From JBMOUD01 sp049319665 (lineage in GTDB: Bacteria > Pseudomonadota > Gammaproteobacteria > Enterobacterales > Enterobacteriaceae), in NCBI RefSeq assembly GCF_049319665.1, contig NZ_JBMOUD010000004.1, positions 372,001 through 436,000 on the forward strand: DNA of 64,000 bases. Direction: 5' to 3'. Position 1 is the stretch's first letter, and the number at the start of each line of letters is the position of its first letter. Shown here piece by piece: positions 26,728-35,545 of the stretch. The notes beneath the pieces were generated by a model that searched no databases, was not told where the DNA came from, and saw only the letters and a program-made list of their open reading frames with translations. The translations under genes were made by a program, and so were the position numbers.

Positions 26728-28140
26728 TTAGTCCTCGTCGTATTGCGGACCGCCGTAGTTATCGAAGCGTGACCATTGACCATTAAAGGTCAGTCGCACA
26801 GTGCCGATTGGGCCGTTACGCTGCTTACCTAAGATGATCTGCGCAATGCCTTTTTCATCACTGTTATCGTGATACACCTCGTCACGATAAATAAACATGA
26901 TCAAGTCGGCATCCTGTTCAATCGAGCCAGATTCACGCAAGTCGGAGTTAACCGGGCGTTTATCGGCACGCTGCTCCAGGCTTCGGTTCAACTGTGACAG
27001 CGCCACAACCGGCACCTGTAATTCTTTAGCCAGCGCTTTGAGAGAACGAGAGATTTCGGCGATTTCTAAGGTACGGTTATCAGACAACGAGGGTACACGC
27101 ATCAATTGCAGGTAGTCGATCATGATCAGGCTTAACCCGCCATGCTCGCGGAAAATACGCCGCGCACGCGAACGTACCTCGGTTGGCGTCAGACCGGAGG
27201 AGTCATCGATGTACATGTTACGTTTTTCCAGCAAGATGCCCATCGTGCTGGAGATGCGCGCCCAATCCTCATCATCCAACTGACCGGTACGCACTCGAGT
27301 CTGGTCAACGCGCGATAACGAGGCCAACATACGCATCATCAGCTGATCTGCGGGCATCTCCAGGCTAAAAATCAGTACCGGTTTTTCCTGCATCATCGCG
27401 GCGTTTTCGCACAAGTTCATCGCGAAGGTGGTTTTACCCATCGAAGGACGTGCCGCCACGATAATTAAGTCGGACTTTTGCAGACCGGCAGTTTTCTTAT
27501 CTAAATCGCTATAGCCAGTCGATACGCCGGTCACGCCATCATGCGGGCGCTGGAACAGCTCTTCAATACGCGATACCGTGCTTTCCAATACCAAATCGAT
27601 GCTTTTCGGGCCTTCATCTTTATTGGCACGGCTTTCAGCAATTTGGAAGACGCGAGACTCGGCTAAGTCGAGCAGTTCTTCGCTGCTGCGGCCTTGCGGG
27701 TCGTAACCGGCATCCGCAATTTCGTTCGCTACCGAGATCATCTGACGAACAACGGCACGTTCACGGACGATATCTGCATAAGCCCCGATGTTCGCCGCAC
27801 TTGGCGTATTTTTTGATAGTTCGGCCAGATAAGCAAAACCGCCGACGGATTCCAGCTCGGATTTCTGTTCCAGAGATTCCGATAAGGTAATCAGGTCGAT
27901 AGGTTTGCTCATCTCTAGCAAACGCTGCATTTCGGTGAAGATAAGTCGATGTGGACGGCTAAAGAAGTCGTTACTGACCACCCTTTCAGCCACGTTATCC
28001 CAGCGCTCGTTATCCAGCATCAACCCGCCTAACACGGACTGTTCCGCTTCCAGCGAGTGCGGGGGAAGTTTCAATCCTTCCATCTGGCGATCGCGGGGTT
28101 GCTCGTTCGGTTTAGTCGTTGGTTTTTTTGCTGCTGCCAT
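26728..28140 (-). CDS. dnaB: Replicative DNA helicase DnaB
   Basis: A 470-residue hexameric replicative helicase. The N-terminal domain begins LPPHSLEAEQSVLGGL. The RecA-like domain has Walker A ARPSMGKTT and the DnaB motifs LIMIDYLQLM and SQLNRSLEQR. Start ATG 28140 (MAAAKK) has GGAAAG upstream and gives the E. coli length; the frame is open further upstream to 28278 but that part is unlike DnaB. No intein is present. Confidence 0.97.
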   Translation of the reverse strand: MAAAKKPTTKPNEQPRDRQMEGLKLPPHSLEAEQSVLGGLMLDNERWDNVAERVVSNDFFSRPHRLIFTEMQRLLEMSKPIDLITLSESLEQKSELESVGGFAYLAELSKNTPSAANIGAYADIVRERAVVRQMISVANEIADAGYDPQGRSSEELLDLAESRVFQIAESRANKDEGPKSIDLVLESTVSRIEELFQRPHDGVTGVSTGYSDLDKKTAGLQKSDLIIVAARPSMGKTTFAMNLCENAAMMQEKPVLIFSLEMPADQLMMRMLASLSRVDQTRVRTGQLDDEDWARISSTMGILLEKRNMYIDDSSGLTPTEVRSRARRIFREHGGLSLIMIDYLQLMRVPSLSDNRTLEIAEISRSLKALAKELQVPVVALSQLNRSLEQRADKRPVNSDLRESGSIEQDADLIMFIYRDEVYHDNSDEKGIAQIILGKQRNGPIGTVRLTFNGQWSRFDNYGGPQYDED

Positions 28141-28346
28141 GAATGGATTCTTTCCTACTCTGAATAGCCTGCGTGGAAACGTCTGCCTGCCTGTTGCGAC
28201 GAACGATAATAACGCGTCAGTATACTCAATTATATTTCCTTGTGATGAGTCATTTCTAAATGGTCTTAGCGACGGCACGGTTGTATCTAGATCAGGGTAC
28301 TTAATTAGCGTAGGTTAAAATCAACACCAAACAGTGAGGAGCAGTG

Positions 28347-29330
28347 ATGGCTAAGCGCATTCAATTCGCCACAACCGGTGGCCCGGAAGTCCTGCAATAT
28401 GTTGATTATCAGCAACAAGATCCAACAAGTTCAGAGGTTCAGGTCGAGAATAAAGCGGTAGGGATTAACTACATTGATACCTATGTGCGTAGCGGCTTGT
28501 ATGCAACTGCCTCCTTCCCCTCTGGTTTGGGAACTGAAGCTGCCGGCGTGGTCACTAAAGTCGGCAGCGCCGTCAGCGGGTTCAAAGTTGGCGATCGCGT
28601 GGTCTATGCCCAGGCAACACTTGGCGCATATAGCCAATTACACAATGTACCAGAAGATAAAGTGGCACTGCTGCCAGACAGTATTAGTTTTGAACAGGCT
28701 GCCGCCTCTTTCCTGAAAGGATTGACCGTACAATACCTGCTGCGCCAAACCTATCAAATCAAACCCGGCGAGATTTTTCTATTCCACGCTGCTGCCGGCG
28801 GTGTTGGTCTAATTGCCTCGCAATGGGCAAAAGCGCTGGGTGCAAAGTTGATAGGTACCGTCGGTTCCGATGAGAAAGCCCAACGTGCTAAACAGGCTGG
28901 TGCCTGGGAAACCATTAACTATCAAAAAGAAGACATTGCCAGCCGCGTTGCAGAGTTAACGCAAGGTAAAAAAGTTGCCGTGGTTTACGATTCGGTGGGT
29001 AAAAGTACTTGGCAGGATTCTTTAAACAGCTTGCAACGGCGCGGCTTGTTAGTGAGCTTTGGCAATGCTTCCGGTCCAGTAACGGGTATTGACCTGGCAA
29101 TCCTTAACCAGAAAGGCTCACTGTATGTGACACGCCCTTCGCTCAATGGATACATCACCAACCGCGATCAATTGACGGCTGCCAGCCATGAGTTGTTCTC
29201 ATTAATTGCCAGTGGCGATATTAAAATTGATGTGCCGGAGACGCAAAAATTTGCCTTAGCCGATGCGCAGAAGGCGCATGAACTGCTAGAAAGCCGTGCA
29301 ACACAGGGTTCCAGCCTGCTGATCCCTTGA
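28347..29330 (+). CDS. qor: Quinone oxidoreductase, zeta-crystallin type
   Basis: A 327-residue NADPH:quinone reductase of the MDR superfamily. It has the NADPH-binding motif FHAAAGGVGLIASQWAKALG and the N-terminal NYIDTYVRSGLY. GAGGAG precedes the ATG at 28347. It is divergent from dnaB, as in E. coli, and ends in a good terminator. Confidence 0.95.
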   Translation: MAKRIQFATTGGPEVLQYVDYQQQDPTSSEVQVENKAVGINYIDTYVRSGLYATASFPSGLGTEAAGVVTKVGSAVSGFKVGDRVVYAQATLGAYSQLHNVPEDKVALLPDSISFEQAAASFLKGLTVQYLLRQTYQIKPGEIFLFHAAAGGVGLIASQWAKALGAKLIGTVGSDEKAQRAKQAGAWETINYQKEDIASRVAELTQGKKVAVVYDSVGKSTWQDSLNSLQRRGLLVSFGNASGPVTGIDLAILNQKGSLYVTRPSLNGYITNRDQLTAASHELFSLIASGDIKIDVPETQKFALADAQKAHELLESRATQGSSLLIP

Positions 29331-29341
29331 TGCAAAAATGC

Positions 29342-29369
29342 AAAAAGGCTCCGATTAAGGAGCCTTTTT
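29342..29369 (+). terminator. Intrinsic terminator of qor
   Basis: AGGCTCC (29346-29352) pairs with GGAGCCT (29359-29365) around GATTAA, followed by TTTTT and preceded by A residues, so it may work in both directions. Confidence 0.9.
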
Positions 29370-29731
29370 GTTGTCTTATATTCAATCTTACTAACTTGCT
29401 AGTTCAAATGAATGAAAGACCTTACTGCTTATTTGTAGGTTACTGCGAGGTCGATTTGCAGATGGTGTCGCTTAAGCAACTATTTTGTATCTTGCAAACC
29501 GGATGAAAATGTTTGTCCAAGCAATGAAACGTATCCTAACAGCCTAGAATGTTAAAAAATATGGTTAAGCGCTAAGAATAGCGTTTTATGTTCTAAGCTG
29601 TGATCCATTGCACATAAGTAAAAGTTATCTCTACAAATTTGCCCCTATGTGTAATAGGGAAAACTGTTTACCTTATGAAAAATAGCCTTTTTATCCATAG
29701 CTGCTTTATATTCACCGCGCTTATTTGCATC
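29370..29731. other. Intergenic gap qor-pspG
   Basis: About 360 bases of AT-rich sequence with no convincing gene. A 64-codon frame from ATG 29675 has a signal-peptide-like start but no ribosome site, and it overlaps pspG on the opposite strand. No repeat or terminator for pspG was recognised. Confidence 0.5.
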
Positions 29732-29968
29732 TCAAGGCAAGCGTCTGCCTTTATAACGAGGCAATTCAGGCTGCCTGAAAGCACGATAAAGCCAAACCAC
29801 TGCGACCGCCAATACCAACCATGGCAACATTTTTATAACAACTGCCAGCAGGCCTCCCAACATCATTAGCGCAAAGGCCACCACGAGTGCCGCAATCATC
29901 CCCAACAGAGAAATGCCGGTCAGTAACAGCATAAAGAAAAAGCCCAAAACAAATAAAATTTCCAACAT
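29732..29968 (-). CDS. pspG: Phage-shock protein G
   Basis: A 78-residue inner-membrane protein beginning MLEILFVLGFFFMLLLTGIS, with two hydrophobic spans and a basic tail, matching E. coli PspG (YjbO). It belongs to the PspF regulon that responds to envelope stress. GAGGAG precedes the ATG. The sigma-54 element upstream supports PspF control. Confidence 0.92.
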   Translation of the reverse strand: MLEILFVLGFFFMLLLTGISLLGMIAALVVAFALMMLGGLLAVVIKMLPWLVLAVAVVWLYRAFRQPELPRYKGRRLP

Positions 29969-30018
29969 GGCGTGCTCCTCAGGTGCAAAAAATTACACGT
30001 TATAACCATGCAAGGTAT

Positions 30019-30034
30019 TACAAGAAACATGCCA
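30019..30034 (-). promoter_or_regulatory. Sigma-54 promoter of pspG
   Basis: On the minus strand TGGCATGTTTCTTGTA fits the -24/-12 consensus (TGGCAC-N5-TTGCA) with correct spacing. It lies about 50 bases before the pspG ATG. E. coli pspG is a sigma-54/PspF target, which supports the call. Confidence 0.8.
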
Positions 30035-30135
30035 GAAGAGATGAAAATATAGTGCGTTGATTTATAAGAAGTTACCGCTTATTTATTCTATAAACAAACA
30101 AGCGGAGTTGGTCAGGTTGACTAACAGATAGTGAA

Positions 30136-31179
30136 TTACACTTCGAGCGGCGATTTTTTCGGCTGTGCAACCAGCGATAGCGCCTGTTCAACCACATCAA
30201 TACCGGCGCCTGGTTTATGCGCATTCTCACTCAAATGGCGACGCCATTGACGCGCACCCGGAATACTTTGGAATATGCCGAGAATATGGCGAGTGATATG
30301 GCCTAAATACGTACCTTTGGATAACTCTGCCTCAATATAAGGATAGAGCGCCCGGATAGCCTCTGGCCCGGTTAACGGCGCAGCCGTCGAACCAAACAGT
30401 TCTCGGTCAACGTCGAGCAGAATACCTGGGTTCTGATAAACCTCGCGTCCTAGCATCACGCCATCCATATGTTCGAGGTGCTGTTTCGCTTCATCTAGTG
30501 TTTTAATGCCGCCATTGATCGCCATCGTCAGGTGAGAGAAATCACGTTTGAGCTGATACACACGCGGATAATCTAGCGGTGGCACTTCACGGTTCTCTTT
30601 TGGGCTCAGGCCAGACAACCAGGCTTTGCGAGCATGAATAATAAAGGTGTCACAACCACCGCGTTCAGAGACTTGGCCGATGAAATCGCATAGGAATTCA
30701 TAGCTGTCCATATCGTCAATACCGATACGTGTTTTCACGGTGACTGGAATAGACACCACATCACGCATCGCTTTGATGCAATCAGCCACTAATGTAGCCT
30801 GCCCCATCAAACACGCACCAAACATGCCATTCTGCACGCGATCGGACGGGCAGCCGACGTTCAAGTTGATCTCATCATATCCCCGCGCTTCAGCTAATTT
30901 AGCGCAGTGTGCCAGGTCCGCAGGGTTGCTGCCACCGAGTTGCAGTGCAACTGGATGTTCTTGTTCGCCGAAGGCCAGATAATCCCCTTTGCCGTGAATA
31001 ATCGCCCCTGTGGTCACCATTTCGGTATAGAGCAACGCTTCACCACTTAATAGACGATGGAAATGGCGGCAGTGGCGATCCGTCCAGTCGAGCATCGGCG
31101 CAACGGAGAAACGCTGAGCGCTATATTTATCAGTATTTCCCACAATAACGCCCTTTATATCTAATGGTTTAAGTTCCAT
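30136..31179 (-). CDS. dusA: tRNA-dihydrouridine(20/20a) synthase DusA
   Basis: A 347-residue FMN-dependent DusA that reduces U20/U20a in tRNA. The core begins RFSVAPMLDWTDRHCR; the catalytic Cys110 lies in NVGCPSDRVQNG; later segments are KTRIGID, FIIHARKAWLSGLSPKENR and NGGIKTL. The first 22 residues differ from E. coli, so the exact start is less certain. It is divergent from the accessory region to its right. Confidence 0.96.
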   Translation of the reverse strand: MELKPLDIKGVIVGNTDKYSAQRFSVAPMLDWTDRHCRHFHRLLSGEALLYTEMVTTGAIIHGKGDYLAFGEQEHPVALQLGGSNPADLAHCAKLAEARGYDEINLNVGCPSDRVQNGMFGACLMGQATLVADCIKAMRDVVSIPVTVKTRIGIDDMDSYEFLCDFIGQVSERGGCDTFIIHARKAWLSGLSPKENREVPPLDYPRVYQLKRDFSHLTMAINGGIKTLDEAKQHLEHMDGVMLGREVYQNPGILLDVDRELFGSTAAPLTGPEAIRALYPYIEAELSKGTYLGHITRHILGIFQSIPGARQWRRHLSENAHKPGAGIDVVEQALSLVAQPKKSPLEV

Positions 31180-31340
31180 ATCTTATTAATTTTATGAGTT
31201 ATTTTACATCTTCTGATACTTACTCCTATCCATTTCATCAGGAGGCAGTAAACAGAAATTGTTGAGTTGGCCTATCATAGCATAGAGAACTGCCCTGGCG
31301 GTGGCACCTCACAATGATGGATTCATCATTGATATTGCTA

Positions 31341-31480
31341 ACCCGTCATACCTTCAATATGAAAGGTTGTTAGCCGCAATGACTCGGCTCATCCGTGAAC
31401 TTCGCCCCAAAAGGGCCGCTACAAGCAGCGATAAATCTGCTCCTGGCAAATTTATCGCCCATCCCAGTTATTTAGTTATA
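31341..31480 (+). repeat. Palindromic intergenic element, copy A
   Basis: From ACCCGTCATACC through GCTCATCCGTGAAC, CGCCCCAAAAGGG and CAAGCAGCGAT to TCTGCTCCTGGC it aligns along about 115 bases with the element at 34127-34250. Both look like one family of small mobile palindromic sequences, of the kind common in yersiniae. A small hairpin, AATGATG/CATCATT, lies just left (31313-31330). Confidence 0.6.
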
Positions 31481-31722
31481 TAAGCTCCTAAGAACTATCT
31501 CAGTTGCCGACTACCTGTAACTGAATGTTTCTTGGGTATAATAAGATTTATTATTTTTTCTACATCTGTTAATATGCGAAAACTTGTCCACCAAAGCAAT
31601 AATACAAATAATTATTGCAAGACCATCATTTAAATATGCTGTTTTTTCAGCAAGGAATAATTAAAGATTGGTGTCGGGGATAATGTAAAAAACGAGCACG
31701 TTATTAGTGTAGATTCAATGGA
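31481..31722. other. AT-rich intergenic sequence
   Basis: Strongly AT-rich sequence between the repeat and the phosphoethanolamine-transferase-like gene. It presumably holds that gene's promoter, but no motif is clear enough to name. Confidence 0.4.
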
Positions 31723-33267
31723 ATGAGAAGATTATTACCTATGGAAAGACTAAATGGCCGGTTTATCCTGGCCTTAGCGACAGCTATATTATTTTCAATT
31801 ATTGTCGATACCTCTTTTGGTTATTCATTAAGAATAGGCTATGCAATAGCAGTATTTTCACTATTATTATCCACAGCAAAGCACTCTTTGTTATTCGGAT
31901 TATTATTAATTTTCATCACTATAACCTCAGTACTATATAGCCCTATTGCATACATGTATGGTACACCAAGCATCAATATCATTGTATCAGCTCAAAACAC
32001 AAATATTAATGAAAGTTATGAGTTTTTAAAAAACCTCCCTTTAATATACCTTACCCCAGCCCTATTGTTAATAATAACATCTTATATAACACTCAAAAAT
32101 AGAAAGTCTCTAATAATAAAAAACAACACAATATCACTCGCAATATTCATATTAATAGTCATATTCACCCCACTAAAGAGTTACTTAAAGTCAGGAGTTT
32201 TACATATCCACGATGTGAAATTTACTTTATTTCGTTTTTGTAATGATTTTTATAATTCATATGAGTCCATTGCTTTATTTAATGAGAAGATGGTTTTTTT
32301 AAAGTCTCTGCCATCAGAATGGTCGCCATCAAAACCTAAAAATGATTACGATACTTATATAATAGTGATAGGTGAAAGTGCTCGTAAAGATTTTATGCAT
32401 TCCTATGGCTTTCAAATAGATAACACGCCCTTCACAGACTCAATGAATGGTTTGATTTTCAAAAACTATATATCTGCTGCTGGCTCTACACAAGCATCGT
32501 TATCAACAACATTTTCACTTAACAAAGGCGATGAGATTGAACAACAAAATAATATTATCAGGCTTGCAAAAAAACAGGGGTTTTATACTTACTGGATTTC
32601 CAATCAAGGGAGTATTGGAGGAGATGATTCGATAGTTTCTTATATCGGACAACAGGCAGACAGTTTCACTTTTCTTAAAAAAGGTGAATATAACACACAA
32701 TCGTTCCCTGATACTGATTTACTCGTTCCATATCAAGCTGCGATCTTGAACAATAATAGTAAAAAGAAAAAACTTATCTTTATTCACATAATGGGGTCTC
32801 ATCCTAACTTTTGTGATAGAACCGATAATAAATATGATTATTTTTACGAAAATGACAAATTATCCTGTTATATTCAAAGTATAAAAAATACGGACTATTT
32901 ATTGTCAGAAATCACCAAGATTGCTGATAGGAACAAGAAAAAATGGACCATGTTATACTTTTCTGATCACGGTCTAAGTTTTATGTCTGCCAAAGGAACT
33001 AGAAACCTCCAGCATAACGACAAATATAAACAGAACTTCCAAGTGCCTTTTATTGTTACTTCATATGATGCCAAAAGCAGAGTGACAATTGATCAACTAC
33101 GCTCGGCATTTGACTTTTTAGGATTATATTTACAATGGACGGGTTCAACTGACCCATTATTACCAGTGGAATGTAATTATCTTTCCAAGATGAATTGCAA
33201 GAAACAAATAAAAATAAAAGATTTTAATAACAACGTTAAAAACTATATGTCACTTATTGACGAATAG
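31723..33267 (+). CDS. Phosphoethanolamine transferase-like membrane sulfatase-fold protein
   Basis: A 514-residue protein with about five N-terminal membrane spans (to about residue 150) and a periplasmic sulfatase-fold domain. The metal and nucleophile motifs are IVIGESARKDF (Glu218), AGSTQAS with Thr256 as the likely phospho-acceptor, HIMGSHP (His360) and FSDHG (Asp415, His416). This is the layout of the EptA/EptB/OpgE group that adds phosphoethanolamine to lipid A or glycans; the acceptor here is unknown. Base composition is much more AT-rich than the flanks, a sign of transfer. An in-frame ATG at 31741 (MERLNG) is an equally possible start. Confidence 0.75.
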   Translation: MRRLLPMERLNGRFILALATAILFSIIVDTSFGYSLRIGYAIAVFSLLLSTAKHSLLFGLLLIFITITSVLYSPIAYMYGTPSINIIVSAQNTNINESYEFLKNLPLIYLTPALLLIITSYITLKNRKSLIIKNNTISLAIFILIVIFTPLKSYLKSGVLHIHDVKFTLFRFCNDFYNSYESIALFNEKMVFLKSLPSEWSPSKPKNDYDTYIIVIGESARKDFMHSYGFQIDNTPFTDSMNGLIFKNYISAAGSTQASLSTTFSLNKGDEIEQQNNIIRLAKKQGFYTYWISNQGSIGGDDSIVSYIGQQADSFTFLKKGEYNTQSFPDTDLLVPYQAAILNNNSKKKKLIFIHIMGSHPNFCDRTDNKYDYFYENDKLSCYIQSIKNTDYLLSEITKIADRNKKKWTMLYFSDHGLSFMSAKGTRNLQHNDKYKQNFQVPFIVTSYDAKSRVTIDQLRSAFDFLGLYLQWTGSTDPLLPVECNYLSKMNCKKQIKIKDFNNNVKNYMSLIDE

Positions 33268-33283
33268 CCAATTCATCAAAAAA

Positions 33284-33301
33284 GCCATCATCTTTGATGG
33301 C
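33284..33301 (+). terminator. Hairpin after the phosphoethanolamine transferase-like gene
   Basis: GCCATCA pairs with TGATGGC around TCTT, 16 bases after the stop. The following sequence TTACATTTG is only moderately T-rich; the A run before it would give a better tail for minus-strand transcripts. Confidence 0.55.
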
Positions 33302-33524
33302 TTACATTTGCGCCTATATTTGTATGGACACAAAGCTGGCTTATATAGTGAATAATAAAGTCAATCGCTAATAGATTTATATCCTAAAGCCAGGCAGGCA
33401 TAAGTCTCACTATGTCACAGAACACAAAAACAGAGTGTAGCAACCAAACTGTGTGTCGCCAGGGTATCGGCGATTGTCTCGAAACATGTTAAAATCTGAG
33501 CTTACTTTGTGCAGAGAGCAAATC

Positions 33525-34034
33525 ATGAATTCATCCCACTCTGAAAACCTGCTTAAGCAAGCTGAACGTCTGTGCCTACAGCGTAATGTTCGGCTAACGC
33601 CACAGCGGCTCGAAGTGCTTCGGCTGATGATCCAACAGCCTGGGGCGATCAGTGCCTATGATCTGCTAGATTTACTACGCGTTGTGGAACCTCAGGCTAA
33701 GCCACCAACTGTTTATCGCGCGTTGGATTTTCTGTTGGAACAAGGTTTTATTCACCGCGTAGAATCAGCAAACAGCTATGTGTTGTGCCACCACTTTGAA
33801 GAGCCAAGCCACACTTCAGCTCTGTTTATTTGTGACCGTTGTGGGTTAGTAACTGAAAAAACGACGGAAGGCATTGAAGAACGTTTAGCCACGCTTGCTA
33901 ATGATTCTGGCTTTGCTCTGCGTCATTCCGTCGTTGAAGCGCACGGTTTATGCAGAGAGTGTTCGGTAGTAGAAGCTTGCGATAGCAAAGAACATTGCGA
34001 TCACGACCATAGTATTAACGTTAAAAAACGTTAG
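33525..34034 (+). CDS. zur: Zinc uptake regulator Zur
   Basis: A 169-residue Fur-family repressor. The DNA-binding part includes RNVRLTPQRLEVLRLM and KPPTVYRALDFLLEQGF; the zinc site is the CDRC and CREC pair with flanking histidines, and the tail is histidine-rich. It represses zinc importers. ATG 33525 follows GAGAG; the frame extends upstream to 33453 without family similarity. It converges with lexA. Confidence 0.95.
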   Translation: MNSSHSENLLKQAERLCLQRNVRLTPQRLEVLRLMIQQPGAISAYDLLDLLRVVEPQAKPPTVYRALDFLLEQGFIHRVESANSYVLCHHFEEPSHTSALFICDRCGLVTEKTTEGIEERLATLANDSGFALRHSVVEAHGLCRECSVVEACDSKEHCDHDHSINVKKR

Positions 34035-34101
34035 TTATAGGGATAATTTTCGCTAAGTGTCAAAATCGCTGATAATACGCAGCGTATTTGTTATACGGCA
34101 C

Positions 34102-34306
34102 GTTATAAACGAAAACTCACCTTTTACCCGCCATATTTCAAGTTGTAGGGTGGTTGGCTGCAGTGACTCTGCTCATCCGCGAGCCTTGCCCCAAAGGGGT
34201 CGCTGCAAGCAGTGTTCAAATCTGCTCTTGACAGATTTGTCTGTCGATTGCCGCCTACCTTCATCTCGAAGTTTATTGGGTTTATTTACAAAGGTGAGTT
34301 CTATAA
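34102..34306. repeat. Palindromic intergenic element, copy B, with terminal inverted repeats
   Basis: AACTCACCTTT (34114-34124) is mirrored by AAAGGTGAGTT (34290-34300). The flanks GTTATA/TATAAC extend the inversion, so the whole element can fold on itself. The interior matches copy A at 31341. It occupies the convergent gap between zur and lexA, where E. coli has dinF and yjbJ. It resembles the miniature palindromic insertion sequences of yersiniae (YPAL-like); the exact family name is not verified. Confidence 0.65.
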
Positions 34307-34336
34307 CAGGAAACTAGACATTAATACCGCTTGGTA

Positions 34337-34945
34337 TTAGATCCAGTTACCGTTGCGAATAACGCCAACCGCAAGCCCTTCAATACTGAAACTCTGCTCG
34401 CGAAGGTCAACCACGATAGGCTCGAATTCGCTATTTTCAGGCAGAAGCTGCACGGTGTTGCCTTGTTTCTTCAAACGTTTAACCGTGACTTCATCATCAA
34501 TGCGCGCAACGACCACCTGGCCGTTTCGCACATCCTGCGTTTTATGCACCGCCAACAGATCGCCGTCCAGAATACCAATATCACGCATAGACATACCGCT
34601 AACACGTAGCAAGAAATCGGCGCTTGGTTTAAACATACTTGGATCGACTTGGTAGTGGCCTTCGATATGCTGAGTTGCCAGCAGCGGCTCACCAGCGGCA
34701 ACACGCCCAATGAGAGGTAAACCTTCTTCCTCTTCCATCAGCAAACGAATACCACGTGAGGCGCCAGAAACAATTTCAATGACGCCTTTACGTGCCAGCG
34801 CTTTGAGGTGCTCTTCAGCTGCGTTAGGAGAACGGAATCCCAGACGCGTCGCGATCTCAGCACGGGTTGGCGGCATACCGGTGCTAGAGATATGATCACG
34901 AATAAGGTCATAGACCTCTTGTTGTCTGGTAGTTAATGCTTTCAT
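34337..34945 (-). CDS. lexA: LexA repressor
   Basis: A 202-residue SOS repressor, identical in length to E. coli LexA. It has the N-terminal winged helix MKALTTRQQEVYDLIRDH. The autocleavage region is present, with the Ala-Gly site in VAAGEPL, the catalytic Ser in GMSMRDIGI and the lysine in VVARIDDEVTVKRLK. Two SOS boxes lie directly upstream. The dinF gene that follows lexA in E. coli is absent. Confidence 0.98.
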   Translation of the reverse strand: MKALTTRQQEVYDLIRDHISSTGMPPTRAEIATRLGFRSPNAAEEHLKALARKGVIEIVSGASRGIRLLMEEEEGLPLIGRVAAGEPLLATQHIEGHYQVDPSMFKPSADFLLRVSGMSMRDIGILDGDLLAVHKTQDVRNGQVVVARIDDEVTVKRLKKQGNTVQLLPENSEFEPIVVDLREQSFSIEGLAVGVIRNGNWI

Positions 34946-34953
34946 TCCGCCCC

Positions 34954-34990
34954 CTGGTTGTTTATACAGTCCAGCTGTGAGTATATACAG
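34954..34990 (-). promoter_or_regulatory. Tandem LexA boxes of lexA
   Basis: On the minus strand CTGTATATACTCACAG (34975-34990) and CTGTATAAACAACCAG (34954-34969) are separated by 5 bases. This double-box autoregulatory arrangement is the one seen in E. coli lexA. Confidence 0.95.
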
Positions 34991-35049
34991 CTAATCAGGC
35001 AATGAAAACCTAAGAGTGAATAAAAACAGGGATTAACCTGCGAGCCATC

Positions 35050-35418
35050 TCACAACCAGCGCGGTAATAAGATAGCCAACCAGGTAAAGACAGCAAAAAT
35101 GAGCGTAATAAATACCGCAGCCGATCCCATATCCTTGGCACGCCCTGACAACGGGTGGATTTCCGGCCCGATTCGGTCAATAGCCGCTTCTATTGCGCTG
35201 TTTAATAATTCAACCACAACAACTAAAAGCGCGACGCCAATCAATAAAATGCGCTCTGTAGTACTCACATCGAGCCAAAATGCCAGTAAGATAGCGACAA
35301 GGACGACAATCGCTTCTTCACGGAATGCAGCTTCATGCTTCCAGGCTGCGGTCAGCCCTTTAAGAGAATAACCAGCGGCTTTAATTATTCTGGTTAATCC
35401 AGTCACTTGATTTGCCAT
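35050..35418 (-). CDS. dgkA: Diacylglycerol kinase DgkA
   Basis: A 122-residue trimeric membrane kinase with three membrane spans. It carries the family signature ELLNSAIEAAIDRIG and an N-terminal amphipathic region ending in WKHEAAFREE. It recycles diacylglycerol to phosphatidic acid. It is divergent from plsB across 127 bp, as in E. coli. Confidence 0.97.
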   Translation of the reverse strand: MANQVTGLTRIIKAAGYSLKGLTAAWKHEAAFREEAIVVLVAILLAFWLDVSTTERILLIGVALLVVVVELLNSAIEAAIDRIGPEIHPLSGRAKDMGSAAVFITLIFAVFTWLAILLPRWL

Positions 35419-35545
35419 AACTTATCCGTCCTAATTGGAAATTGCAGGTATTCTAGCCTGTATCGCCAAACCTATCACCACGGATCTCAATTCAAGTTTC
35501 TGGTATCCTTGCGGCGAAATTGCTAACAAGAGGCTTCATCTTTTT

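Noticed and set aside
29675..29869. Small frame with a signal-peptide-like start (MKNSLFIHSC)
   Set aside because: No ribosome site, and two thirds of it overlaps pspG on the other strand. The hydrophobic start may be chance.
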